Positions 21,816-33,905 of a stretch of 64,000 nt of DNA are shown piece by piece. Within the stretch, counting starts at the first letter, position 1. The number at the start of each line of letters is the position of its first letter. Source of the stretch: Siphonodentalium dalli (taxonomy: Eukaryota; Mollusca; Scaphopoda; Gadilida; Siphonodentaliidae). A model generated the notes under the pieces. The model saw only the letters and a program-made list of their open reading frames with translations. It was not told where the DNA came from and did not search any database. A program made the translations under genes and the position numbers. The stretch is taken from positions 130,209,989-130,273,988 of the forward strand of contig CP136068.1 of the NCBI GenBank assembly GCA_032622095.1, read 5' to 3'.

Positions 21816-24800
21816 GTATAAGTGCAGCGGCCAAATAAAAAAGAGCTATAATTTTCGAGATACCCCTACCCACGGTAGAACAAGTTGAAAACAACTTTTT
21901 AAAAATAAGAAATAGATACTGTTCACGAAAATGATAGTGACAAATAACGGAATTGGTGGTGGCTATTGTTAAATCGACGATGAACGATACCCACCAGTGA
22001 TTTTTTCTAGAAATTAACGATTTTGGTAAAGCAAGGCTTGCGGCTATGTCCTAACTTATTTGCCAACATTGTTGTTGTTAAAATTGCTACATCATATATC
22101 TCTACTTGATATGAAAAAGTTTTGGTTAATTTGGATTGTCCTGCCATTTGGAGCCGAAACATTATTTTTTTGCTAAAAAATCGCTCTTTTTCACAATTTG
22201 TTTTCCAAACATCATCATTCAAATGGATATTGGAATAATGCCAAAATATTTAATCCATAGAGTGTAGCAGTTATCTGACAAGCATATGTAGACAGGAGTT
22301 AACAGAAATTTAGAACGGTTTGCGAAATAATGGATTTTATCTACCCCTCCCCAAACACGTTTTTGGTTACATATTACATACTTTTGTTAAGAACTTTACA
22401 CCAAATTTTCCATTTTGATCATAATGGGACCCAACATGATTCTTTTGCTGAAAATTGGGCCCCGGGACATTGCTGAAGTGCTTTTTAGACGTGATCAGTC
22501 TTCCAGACCCCCAAGTTACAACAACTACAACAAAAAGAAGAATAACACATTTTATTGATAACAGCTGTAAATAAACATGCATCGACGTCGACATTTTAGG
22601 ACTGAAATATTTGTCATAAACAACGTATGACACACAGTGTATAAATAGAGTCTCACAAATATCAAACAAAATCACCTTTGTTGAAAAGCGATTGTTAGTG
22701 TATATAAGTAATATATAGAAATTAAATGTTTGTTCAAATGAATCCCCACTATAGTCTCACCAAAGTGGCAGTTATCTCAGTTTTATATACCAGTTTATCT
22801 AAATCAAAAGCAAAATAGTGATGTGTAGCTGAGAGAACGTTGTCATATATTCAGTTCCTTGGGTGCTCAAGACTTAAAATAGGGTAGGTGGTTTCCAAAC
22901 CATCGAAAAATTGTATTTCTTATATCTGCCGTTCGCTTTTTGTAAGGTGCGCAGGCTTTCGGAAAACGAGCCCATCGAAAGTAATTAAATATTTCCTGAT
23001 CGAATAGCCTTTTCTCCACACCTTGTGCTAAAACGTATACATCATTTTAGTTCGTGGTATGTATGCTCAACACTTCAGATAGGGTAGGCGGTACCATATA
23101 CAATAAAAATTCGCCTTTCGAATCTGCTAGCCGATTACTACAAAGTGTCCCAGACTCACAGGAGCCAGGAACCAACCTATCCGTATACATTGTTTACTTC
23201 TTGATAGAACTACCCTCTGACCTCAGCCTCAGTTAAAACTGAGAGCACATCCTTCAGTTCGTGGTATTTCCAGGACTTAAAATAGCGTAGGTGGTCACAC
23301 AAACATATAAAATTTGCATGTTTGTTATTTGCCAGCCGCTTTTGTAAAGTGCCACAGGCTGTTGGCAACCGACACAGGCTTATATATCAGATAATGCCGA
23401 ATTGAATAGCCCCTCGGCCACAACATCTATTGATATTGACAGCACAATCTCTTAAATAGGGTTAGGATATATAAAACAGTGAAAATATGCCAGCCACTTG
23501 ATGTGAAGTGCCACATGATACAGGCTTACGTGAGCCAACACATCCATGGTCTGTATAAATATTATCCTGATAAAAAACTAACAGGTCACACCCTCGGTTA
23601 TTATTGAGAGCATATCATTTCAGCATGTGTTGTCTTCAAGACTTCAAATAAGGTAGTGGGTCCTCAAAACTTTGCCTATCTCATTTTCAAGCCACTTTTC
23701 GAAAAAAGTACCGTGCTCATGTTTTCTAAACCCAATCCATCTATATATATATATTGTGTACTTCCTGAAAAGATACCGGTTCGCGATGTGCTCTAGTCTT
23801 CAAATTGAGCTGATGCTTTTTGTAAAGTGTCCCTGTCTGTCGGGTATCAACCCATCTATAACAATTGTGTATTTCCTAATAGAATAGCTATTGGTCCATA
23901 CCGTCGTTTGACACCGAGAGCACATCCATTGAGTTAGTTATGGGTTCAATAGTTTACATGGGGCAGGGGTCCCTCAAAATTCGCCTTTATCGTTTTCCAT
24001 CTGATGTTTGTAAGGTGCCACATGCTTTCGTGAATCAACCTATCATTAAACATAGCATCTGTGCTGATAAAACAACCATTTGGGCACAATCGCGGGTAAT
24101 ATTGATAGCATATGCCTTTAGCTAGTGATGTGTGCACGACTTCAAACATGAGAGGCTAAGACAGTGAAAATTAGCCATTTTAGTTTGCCAGCCTCTTGTA
24201 AAGTGCCATAGACTTTCGGGAACCATTCGAACCATAACATATGTCTATTTCCGGATACTACTACCATTTGTCCACATCCGAAGTTAAAACAGAGCATATC
24301 ATTTATGGTCGTGTCGTGTTTATGCTTCAAGTGGGATAACTGGGTCCTCAAAACAGAAAATGCAGATTTCGTATTTGCCATCAGCTTTTTGTAAAGTGCC
24401 CCAGGATTTCAGGGCAACCAAAGCACCCATATCAATTGATAATTCCCTGATAGCATTACCTTTCGGTTACACATTCAGCTAAGTTTTGGAGCATATAACT
24501 TCAGTTCATGGTGTGTTCAAGATATTAAATGGGTTAGGGCCACCCCCAAAACAGTGATAATACGCCTTTCTCATTTGCCAGCCGCTTTTTTGTAAAGTAT
24601 CTCAGACAGTCGACAACCTAACCAATCCATAAAAGGTGTGTATTTATTGATATAACGTTAATTTCTCTACATCCTTACGTAATATTGGGGCCATATCCTT
24701 TCAGTTCATGTTGTGTTCAATACTTCAAATGGATAGGGTAGCCTCAAAACAAAGAAAATTCACCTTTCGTATTTTCCAGACGCCTTTTGTAAAGTGCTCT

Positions 24801-26995
24801 AAGATTTCGGGAACAAACAAAGTTACAAACTACCCATATATATTGTGTATTCCATGATAGCACTTCCTTTCGTTCACACACTCAGTTAATATTGAGTGCA
24901 TATAGCTTCAGTTCATTGTGTGCTGAGATGTTCCTGATATAATTACCATTTGTCCACATCTTCAGGGGAGGGCGCCTGAAACAAAGAAAAGTCAACTTTC
25001 GTATTTGCCAGTCGACTTTTGTATAAAGTACCGTGGGATTTCGGGAACAAAAACCACCGATATAAATTGCATATTCCCTGACAGCACTACCTTTCGTTCA
25101 AACTGTCAGTTACTATTAAGAGCATACGTCTTCAGTGCATGATGTATTCAACAGTTTAAATGGGTTTATAAAGTGGTCCAACAAAACAATATTCGCATTT
25201 GTCGGTTGCCATCCACTTTGTGTAAAGTGTCAAATATTTCGGGAACCAACCCATCCATAAACATTGTGTATGCCCTGATATTACTACTCTTTGTCCATAT
25301 TATCAGTCAATATTGAGGACAATCCTTTCAGTTCGTGGTGTGTTCAACTTTAACACTTCAATTGGGTAGGGGGTTCTCAAAACATAGCAAATTCGTCTTT
25401 CTTATTTATCAGCCGCTTTGTGTAAAGCGACAAAGACACAAGCCACCCGCACAAATTATGTATTCTCTGAGAGCACTACCTTCCGTTCACACTGCCAGTT
25501 AATATAGAGAGCATATAGCTTCAGTTCGTATTGTGTTCAAGACTTTAAATCGGGTAGAGTGTCGGCCCTTCATGTTTGCCATGCAGCTATGTTTTGTAAA
25601 GTGACACACTATTTCGGGAACCAACCCATCTCTAAACATTGTGTATTTCCTCATATACTTATTCGTTGTAAACACCCTCGGTTAATATTGAGATCATATT
25701 CTTTCAGTTCGTGGAGTGCGTTAATTACGTCTAACAGTGCAGGGGACCACAAAACATTGAACTAACTCTTGACACATTGTCAGGCTAGTTTATGAAATAT
25801 AAAATACAATATCCATTTTTCTATATTTTGGTCGATTTAGAGGGACACTAACAATAACTATGGCAGCAACAATGCTTTTGTTCTGTATATGTTAGTTTAT
25901 GTTATGTGTCGTTTATAACAAATATTTTAGTTCTACAAAATCGCTATATATTAATATAAAATTACATGTTATAAATAACATGTATTTTTGTTGTAACTGG
26001 GGGATTGGAAGTCTGATGACATCTTTAACCACGCTCCCGGTGTCTACGGATCCGATTTTCATCACATGAATCATGATTCGGTCCCATTAGAATCATTCAG
26101 AAAAATGTATGTTGTCGTTATCATTAATATGTATTTTTTCGAACAAAACATGTTCGGGGGAGCTTTAGTTAAAATCCAATATATGGCAAACGGTTTACAA
26201 TTTATGTCAAATTCTTTCTACATGTGATGTCCAGATAACTAATGAGCCATATGAATACTATAGTAGATCATGTGTTGTTTATAACAACCACATTGGTAGG
26301 TCTACTATAAAATCGATGATAATGCATGTAGAATTACCTGTTATCAATAAAATATGTTGTGACTGGGGGTCTGGAAGCCTGAACACATCTGTAACAGTAC
26401 AAAATTAATATTGAGTCACATTAAGATCAATTAGAAAATGTTGTAAAGTCGTTATAAAAAATATGTAATTTTTCGACAAAAAACGTGTTTGGGGAGGGGT
26501 AGCTAAAATCCAGTATATCCCAAACCGTACATAATTGCTGTTAACTTCTATCTAAATATGCTTGTTAGATAACTGCTCCACCATATGGATTAAATATTTC
26601 GGCATTATTGCAATATCTGTTTGAATGATAATGTTTTAAAAACAGTATTTTTATGAAAAAGAGCGATTTTTTCAGCAAAAAAAATGTTTCGGTTCCAAAT
26701 AGCAGGAAACTCCAAATTAACCAACTTGTTTTGCATATCAAGTAGATATAATGTAGTCATTATAACACCAACAATGTTGGCAAATAAGTTAGGACACAGA
26801 CGCTTTACCAAAATCGTTAATTTCTGGAAAAAGTCACTGGTGGGTATCCTTCATCGTCGATTTGGCAATAGCAACAACCAATTCCGTTACTTTTCACTTT
26901 AATTTTCGTGAACAGTATATATTTCTCCTTCAACTTGTTCTGCCGTGAATAGGGGTACCCGACCACTTTTGGCATTTGGCCGCTGCACTATATTG
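21816..26995. mobile_element. Long-inverted-repeat element enclosing a satellite array
   Basis: The outer ends match as inverted repeats (agtgcagcggccaaat on the left; atttggccgctgcact on the right). The left arm runs about 21816-22640 and its reverse complement about 25800-26995. Landmarks include cgattttggtaaagc/ctttaccaaaatcg and tcctaacttatttgccaaca with its complement. Part of the right arm (about 25990-26330 versus 26360-26600) is itself tandemly repeated. The interior is a ~197-bp satellite. No transposase and no certain target duplication were seen, so it is non-autonomous. Confidence 0.75.
22845..25785 (+). repeat. ~197-bp degenerate satellite array, ~15 copies
   Basis: The unit contains ttcagttcgtggtgtgttcaa, then cctcaaaaca, then cgtatttgccagccgctttt, then tgtaaagtgcca, then gggaaccaacccatcc, then attgtgtatttcctgata, then ttaatattgagagcatat. 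These landmarks recur at about 22850, 23050, 23256, 23616, 23930, 24117, 24302, 24501, 24701, 24908, 25131, 25328, 25511 and 25705. Copies are diverged and some are shortened. It is non-coding. Confidence 0.85.
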
Positions 26996-27949
26996 GTTCC
27001 TGCTCTGAAATATCTACATATACAGTCAATTACAGTTTTTGTAAATGTTTTCAATCAATTTACCAGGATGTTTATCAAGTTTCAACACAATCTGTTAATA
27101 CACTGTAGTGCAAGGCAGACTAGTGTATTATTCCATACTTTCTCAACTGGATTATCACCTTGAAATCCATTTTACCATCGTCGAGATTAGACAAGTAAAA
27201 AATACGAGAATCTGATTCAACATCGAAATCGACCAGTTTCCGTTTTGTCCACACAACTCTGGTCGAGGTGACACACACCATTCACATAACTTTGTTTATC
27301 AATTAATTCTGTCACTGTACATACTCAAATATAGAACGAGATAGATGTTTGATTCGTTCAAATTTGAATTTCGAAGTTTGTTGCCAGAGTGAATATGAAA
27401 TTATGATTACTAGCAGGGTTACCCAGCATTACCCATTTGAAACTCTCTGCTGACTGTGGACATTTGGTGGGAAATTGGGAATAAAGAATACACCAACTCT
27501 TAAGTGTTACACGTATTCATCCATACATAATATTCTATATCCAAATGGCATCATAACAATAAAAAATACATGTATTACAAGTAGTGGCTCATCTTGTCGG
27601 AGTGATTATCATTTTGATTATCGCGATTAATTCGTCCAACCAATAAAGAATTATCTATTTCGCGTACTTCAGAAGTTATCATTTTTTAAATCGTACAGGC
27701 TAAATGATTGGAAGTGACGTTTGATTTTGTGTTTGTTTTTTAAATATTTTTTATTTGAATCAAACATGAACATCATAAACACATTAGGTCGCAAAATATC
27801 AGACGACAATTGGATTTCACATAGAGATGAATCAATTCAGGGAGTGTTATTATATAGACAATGTTTTCCAGTCAATATTTGAAATTGAGAAAAATATGTC
27901 TGAAAACACTTAAAACCCGAGAAACTCCGGATACCCGTCTAAGGGGTAT
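26996..27949. other. Unassigned AT-rich sequence
   Basis: I see no gene, repeat or RNA feature that I can support in this stretch. Confidence 0.4.
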
Positions 27950-28122
27950 GGTTATGGTTAGAGAAAGATTTATGGTTTGGGTTATTTTTTATTGTTATTG
28001 TTATGAATTATTCGGGGATTGTGAATAGGTTTATGTTAGTGATTGGGTCATGGTTAATGTTATGACAATGATTACGGTTATTGGTTGTAGTCGGGGCAAG
28101 GTTAATGGGCTAGGGTTGGTTA
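27950..28122 (+). repeat. Degenerate GGTTATG/GGTTAGG repeat, left part
   Basis: A G/T-rich strand built from ggttatggtta- and gggttaggg-like words. The same composition resumes after the MITE at 29427, so the two blocks look like one tract split by the insertion. It is too degenerate to be called a telomeric repeat. Confidence 0.65.
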
Positions 28123-28363
28123 GGCCCGTTCCAAACGACGGATTTTTGTCGACTCGAATCTAATTGTATTAAATCCGTCGGTGATGCGACTGCGGTCAAT
28201 TTTGTTTCAGACGGACGCATCTTCGTCGCGTCGAATCTAATACATCGGTCGATTTACTTAAAGGTGGATTCCCGGTTACCGTCACAAAATGGTCACGTGT
28301 AGATATAGAGGCCTATATATATACCGGTATGTTATACATATATATACTAAAAACAATATGAAT

Positions 28364-28365
<2 letters not shown>

Positions 28366-28394
<29 letters not shown>
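28366..28394. repeat. (TA)n microsatellite inside the MITE
   Basis: An uninterrupted alternation of T and A, about 14 dinucleotides. Confidence 0.9.
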
Positions 28395-28399
<5 letters not shown>

Positions 28400-28544
28400 A
28401 TTGCAGCGTGAATATATGTGCACACGTATATGAGGATGTATACAGTACAATCATATAGTTATATAATATATCAGAATAGGAGCTACAAATAAATGTTATA
28501 TCGTGCAACCAATTGCCATATATGTGTATACCATGCATGTAAAG

Positions 28545-28940
28545 AATTATTATAAATCAGAGACTACCAACCATACCCCTTATAATAAGGAATAACGAAA
28601 TATATTAATTATTATAAATCATAGGCTACCACCTATATCCTTTATAATAAGGAATACCGGTATCTATGAATTATTATAAATCATAGGCTACCATCCCTAT
28701 CCCTCATAATAAGTAATACCGGTTTATATGAATTATTGTATAAATGAATTATTATAATTCAGCGTACCACCCCTACCCCTTATAATAAGTAATACCGGTA
28801 TATATTAATTATTATACATAAGAGACTACCACCCCTATTCCTTACAATAAGGAATATCCGTCAATATGAATTATTATAAATCAGTTTTGCTACAATTAAC
28901 CCCTACCCCTTATACCGGTATATATGAATTATTATAAATC
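28545..28940 (+). repeat. ~62-bp minisatellite inside the MITE, ~6.5 copies
   Basis: Each unit starts aattattataaatca, continues with ggctaccacccctacccctt, then ataataaggaataccggtat. Copies differ by substitutions and small indels; one has an extra partial start near 28740. Confidence 0.9.
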
Positions 28941-29426
28941 ATTGATACTATATTCATTATAAGATGTGAGTCAGTGACATGCCATGTTCGTTGAGAAATC
29001 AAACTACTAAAATAATTACTATTTGCACAATGTTACCTAAGCAATGCTTATAGATATATCTTTCTTTATAACAAAGAGAGCGTGCGACAAATGACGTCAT
29101 GTGGGTATTTCCGCAGATAAGGGGAATCCCCTCATTATGATACCATTATCATATCATTATAATATCATTTGAATTCGTTACTTCGGCAACTTTCGGCTCT
29201 TCTCGTCGCATATTAGATTCGAGTCGTCAAAAATCCGTCGTTTGAAAACAAGACGGATTTCCGACGCATCACCGACGAAGATTCGTCTGAATTGGACGGA
29301 GATTCGTCTGTGATGCGTCTAACACGGATCTAATTGTTTCAAACGTCACATTTTTGACGCATTTAATACAATTATGGGCCTGGTATTAGATTCGAGTCGA
29401 CAAAAATCCGTCGTTTGGAACGGGCC

Positions 29427-29625
29427 TTAGGGTTATATTGAGAGTTAAAATTATGGATGTGGTGATGGTTACGGCTAGAACAATGGTTATGATTAGAATT
29501 TTATAGATAGTATTTGGGTTAAGGCTATGCTATGGGTTATGGATCGGTATGGTTATGGTTATGGTTTGGGTAATGGAAATGGTTAAGATTGAGGTTGGGA
29601 TTTGGATTGGGGAATATGAATATTT
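29427..29625 (+). repeat. Degenerate GGTTATG repeat, right part
   Basis: Continues the G/T-rich tract interrupted by the MITE, with words such as atggttatggttatggtttg near 29548-29568. It fades out into AT-rich DNA near 29625. Confidence 0.6.
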
Positions 29626-31188
29626 ATGGAAGTATCAAATTTCCAATTTGGAAGTTAAAAATTTCTAGTTAGATATTGATTTTTAAAATCTATTATGTTT
29701 CACCATCGAGACTTATTAGTGGCCCAGTGAAAAGAGACCAGCCGACGGTTTCGGACCAAATTGCGGATGCAGATGGACAGCTTCAAAATCAAGAGGCTTT
29801 CTATGTGTTGATAATAAGACCAAATTCCTCGAAAAACATGTTGATAAATAACACGTTTCGGTCAATTTTATACTATAGTTGACAGCGGTTAGCATTATAT
29901 TTGAGCAATTAATCGATTCTGATAACTGAAGCGGCATTTCTAAAAATGTTGTTGTTGGAATCTGATTATATGGGGACCATCGACTCGGATTGAGAACCTT
30001 TAAGTTGCTTATTATAGGCTATGTGCTAAAATTGAAAGAAATAATATGTACCGGGAAGATGTACCCTTGTCAGACTCTAGTATTGGATAATCCTGAAAAT
30101 TAGCAAGCTACTGACTGTTTTCTTATATCCCAGAAGACCAGCAACTATATTCAACTGCATACTGCATGTGACCACTGTTGTGAACAGGACTTCTATACAT
30201 TGCCATCTCTCTTGACAAATTGTATCTTTTTTGTGGAAAATATCTGGAATGTGACAGACTCAATTGTGACAAAATTAGAGTTGTTGCCCGCGATTGAGTT
30301 ATATATACGAGGATTTGTCGCCCGCTCGAGAACGGCGACAAATCCCCGTGTCTCACGACAACAGGGGTGACAACTATTTTGTTATCCGGCAAAGGAGTGC
30401 AGGCCGGCTTAATGACAGGCCAAAGTGCGCGTGAATATTCTTTAATCCAGTTTAAAGAGTTCCTTTTGTGTTGGAATTTTCGCTTTTTAGAATATAAAAT
30501 GTTCAAATTGTGGGTCAATTAACAAATCCATCATCTCCAATTTCAAGAACATTAGCATGCATGTAAAACAAACAAGAGTTCGCCGTGCAAAGGAAATTGA
30601 CAACATGCAGATTGTTACGTCACATAATGGTATGCTTGTGGATTCGGGGGGGGGGGAGCCGAGAGGAAATTGTCAATACAGTAAGAGCACAAATTGGAGG
30701 TATATAAGCTTGAAGAAGGTTCCAAATTATGAAAGGAGGAGTTTAAGATCGCATTGCATTTATTTTGTCGGAAAAAATAATTAAATAAAGACCTATAATA
30801 ATAAAGCAACACAGAATAGGAGGAGTTTAAATGATATAATCACCAAAATTGTAGGGAAGGGGCGTGATATAATCGCTGAGGAGTCACGAACCCTTAGGGG
30901 AAGCATACCCCCACTTGCCCTTTCAGTACCCGTATGCAGCAGTTATATGGATGTTAACTTGCATATTATTTCAGAGATGATTAGACTTGATGTGTTGCAT
31001 TTATACGAGATAATCCACATCAAGTTCGAATTTGGATCCAATCTGACCATATCTGACGGAGTTGTGCATCTTATTAACTTTGAATTTGCTGACTAATTTG
31101 TTGTCCGGATGATAACTCGTGTCATGATTATCCAACATGTTTAAAATTTAGTATTTGGAAAAAGATAGCTGGAATTTGTTTTTATTAG
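29626..31188. other. Unassigned sequence upstream of candidate exon A
   Basis: A + frame at 29676-29882 reads with a protein-like composition (SGPVKRDQPTVSDQIADADG) but has no convincing splice acceptor and no known family. A minus frame at 30123-30518 is open for 131 codons, also without recognised motifs. A 9-10 base G run lies near 30645-30655. I do not call genes here. Confidence 0.35.
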
Positions 31189-31453
31189 GTCAATTACGCA
31201 CCCTCTTGCAGACCTAAAGTTGAAGATAGAAGAAAGCAAATATTACAAACAAAACAAAGGGCGGATGTCAACTCGATTCTATGAAATCATACCAAAATCT
31301 GGAGAGTGCAATTCTGAAATACATGACAAAGGAAAAGCTGGCATCTTCGAGAAGATGGACACTATAATGATAAAAGATGTGCATATGCGAGGCGGGACAC
31401 CAAAGGTTCTTAAAGTTACAGTGTACAGGGTGAAGGATACGTCAACCCAACAG
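31189..31453 (+). CDS. Candidate internal exon A of a host gene (PARP helical-domain-like?)
   Basis: A 265-nt open segment is bounded by a pyrimidine-rich tract ending TTTTTATTAG at 31188 and a donor CAG|GTTAGA at 31454. It starts with the last base of a split codon and ends in phase 0. The product includes LKLKIEESKYYKQNKGRMST, then RFYEIIPKSG, then MIKDVHMRGGTPKVLKVTVY. The piece GRMSTRFYEIIPKSG resembles the LSxRFYxLIPHxxG sequence in the helical regulatory domain of PARP enzymes. The rest is unrecognised. Charge and residue make-up look protein-like, unlike neighbouring chance frames. The PARP link is only suggestive. Candidate exon B at 61209 has a compatible phase. Confidence 0.45.
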
Positions 31454-32059
31454 GTTAGATAATTCAATTATATATAAATCTATGCGTTAAAGAGCTATCC
31501 TTATTAAGGGGGCACATGGTTTGAGCAGGCTTAAACAGATATAGTGATGTTTCCGGTAATCCGGTGCCCTTAGTCCAAATCTTCATGAATTTTATCGAGC
31601 CCATAAAAAATAATGCAAAAACGAAAAAACAAATGCGTTATTTCGCCCAATTTGGGCGGTTGTATGATGGTGGTTTTTCATCTGATGTGTGTGTCGGAAT
31701 AAATGAGGTGGAGGATTTCTGTAAATGTTAGCCCAAACTACATTTCCAAGTAACGATGGTTTTGTTGTTTACTTTGAGGAATCATACCACATCAGATGAA
31801 TTCAGCCCAAATATATTAACAGTTGTCATGTAAAACATTTGCAGTAGGTTAGCGTTATTTGGTATTTGCGGATGTCGTTTAACATGGGGAAAATAGACTA
31901 CTACGCTTGAACGGGCATGTGCATTTGTCGTTTTTTAATGTATAGCAACTTGATAATCAATAACAGAGGCCTTCTCTGTCAAATACAGTCGCTCTATTTA
32001 CGATATTAATTGGGGAACTTTCTAAATTAAACTACGCACAAACGGATACCTGCTGCAAA
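31454..32059. other. Possible start of a very large intron
   Basis: No gene is seen. If exons A and B are joined, this begins a ~29.8-kb intron that contains every feature listed between 31454 and 61208. Confidence 0.3.
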
Positions 32060-32079
32060 TTAAGGAAGCTTGCTCACGA

Positions 32080-32575
32080 TAATGGAGCCACCTATAAAAG
32101 GTGCCGGAAACCGGCCCACTAGCCCCAGGGCCCACTCGCCCCAGTCGACCTGGGCCAGCTCGGGACATACTATAAAGTGTATGCCGAGGCCGAGGCCGGC
32201 TCGGAATAAAAGGTGTTTACGGGGTGTTATATGGCGTTTGGTTCGTTGTTTCTCAATGAATATTATTGAAATATATCCGGGCTGGGACATGGAATAAAAT
32301 AACGTTTGAATTGTTTTTAAATTCACAAATTTGTTGATTTTATTCAACTTTTTCGTTCTGAAACACACTATAAAGTGTTAGCGGACTTGATGTCGCATTC
32401 ATTATATTCTTTGTTTATAAATGGACATGACTGAAATTTAGTACATATGTCCGGGTTATGACATGAAAAAACATTAACGTTTGAATTGTTTTTAAATTCA
32501 CAAATTTGTTGATTTTATTCAACTTTTCGTTCTTTCATTCTACAAAGTGTAAGCGGCCGGCTCCATTTAAAATGG
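32080..32575. repeat. GC-rich patch and ~175-bp tandem duplication
   Basis: A GC-rich patch (32095-32205; words such as ggcccactagcccc and gccgaggccgaggccgg) precedes a direct duplication. The segment cgtttgaattgtttttaaat...tttattcaactttt occurs at 32303-32353 and again at 32478-32527, each followed by acaaagtgt/ataaagtgt...agcgg. It is probably a repeat element remnant; open frames across it are not convincing. Confidence 0.55.
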
Positions 32576-32689
32576 GTAAGCGGCCTATGTGCTTAGTGTG
32601 ATAGGTAATCGGATTAACTAATTGGCGACTCCAAACTATTCTGTTTTGGGGTATTTGAGGTTTTTTGTGAAATAATAATTTAGAATACA

Positions 32690-33015
32690 TTTATTTTAAA
32701 TGATAACTTTATTTAATCATAATAAACACATAAAATATAATAACAAACATGAGACATACATGATTTATAAACTGTTAACAAAATATATCAAACTCAATAC
32801 ATGACAAAGATGACTCAATGAAGTTTATAAAGTGCACATAAAAATATTAAGGTAAGAATCTTTTTAAGGAAGCCGATAAAATTAAATTTTAATTAAATTT
32901 AAATTTGAAAGTGGCAATTATTAATTTACTGTTTTAAATATAAAAATATTATTGAAATTATTATGTCAATTTTGTTAATTAATATTATTAACTTTAAAAA
33001 AATATAAACTTTATT
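32690..33015. other. Very AT-rich stretch
   Basis: Long runs of A and T (for example aattttaattaaatttaaat near 32885) with almost no G or C. No gene is seen. Confidence 0.7.
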
Positions 33016-33284
33016 ATTCATATATATTGTCACCGATTTAGGTTGTCTTTTGTCTATAAAAATAAAATATTCTGTCGATATATAGTTTCATCATTGTGCG
33101 GTCGAAACATCCACAGCAGTCTTACAAAATCAACTTTTCTGGTTTTGCATTTTTTATGTATAGAATGCAGCAAAAAGGGAGATAACCTGTCAAATTTCAT
33201 TAAAACATCGATAAATCTGGTGTATATATCGGAATTGGGTACAAATTTCGGAATTGAAAAAAGACCACACAATGATGAAATCGT

Positions 33285-33615
33285 TAATAAACTTCATATG
33301 GATCTTCGGGATAACAACAAGATGGGAGTAGTGTAGTTTTTCCGAATTTCTTTAAAAAACATGCCACTGACAACGATTTTGGATGTTACTATTAGCATTA
33401 CTAAACCCTTTAGCACAGACCACAGTCCACTTCACTCATCCGATCATCACCAAACTTCATAGTTATCTTGATATTGATCTATTAGATGGGAGCTATCGAA
33501 TAATTTTTGTGTTTCATAGGAAAAAATGGTCGCCGGCGGCCATATTGCATTTACGTTATATGTTATCGCGTCATGTCGATATCTAGTATTACTTAGACAT
33601 TTCAACTTTCCAGAT
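33285..33615 (+). repeat. Dispersed repeat, copy 1
   Basis: Contains tttttccgaatttctttaaa, then tcaccaaacttcat, then agatgggagctatcgaat, then tagtattacttaga, in the same order and orientation as 34610-34935. The two copies are diverged and about 1.3 kb apart. This is non-coding TE-like sequence. Confidence 0.7.
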
Positions 33616-33801
33616 TCATAATTGCTCCATTGACTGTAACAGATGAAATTACCCCCCTCTTCAGATAGAGTGTCACTGAAACTTTATTTTGTCAGACTGC
33701 CTGTAGTCACTGATTATATGTGGAAATAATCTGTAATAAGATGTAGCACTGTTTTATTTTATATTTACATGTAGTGCTGTTTTTTATACAACAATTCCAC
33801 C

Positions 33802-33905
33802 CAGGCTTCTCAACGGTACGCAGTACCGGTACCGCCGTTACTCGGGCATTTTTGCGGTACCGGTACTGGTGTGCAGTACCGCCGGTACTCGGTACTGTGG
33901 TTGCA
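33802..33905 (+). repeat. GGTACCGG-rich repeat, copy 2
   Basis: Begins ggcttctcaacggtacgcag and continues with repeated ggtaccggtac, cagtaccg and ggtactcgg words. It is GC-rich against an AT-rich background and related, in opposite orientation, to 5819-5870. The dense self-complementary GGTACC words could fold into several alternative hairpins. Confidence 0.6.

Larger units (their letters stand above)
28123..29426. mobile_element. PIF/Harbinger-like MITE, 1304 bp
   Basis: The termini are perfect inverted repeats of about 42 bp beginning ggcccgttccaaacgacgga. The element is flanked by TTA on both sides (28120-28122 and 29427-29429). A 3-bp TWA target duplication with GG-starting termini is typical of PIF/Harbinger. 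Subterminal regions repeat the gacggatt / tcgaatctaa words several times on both sides (28170-28255; 29205-29400). There is no transposase, so it is non-autonomous. The interior holds a (TA)n tract and a ~62-bp minisatellite. Family assignment rests on the termini and TSD only. Confidence 0.8.

Noticed and set aside
22845-25785. CRISPR-like array (regular repeats)
   Set aside because: The whole ~197-bp unit repeats, with no short constant repeat and unique spacers, in eukaryotic DNA.
27950-28122. Telomere-like repeat (TTAGGG)
   Set aside because: Only scattered GGTTAGG-like words; the tract is mostly GGTTATG and too degenerate. It is an interstitial simple repeat.
30123-30518. 131-codon minus-strand frame as a gene
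   Set aside because: No recognisable family, start context or splice sites; length is possible by chance in this much sequence.
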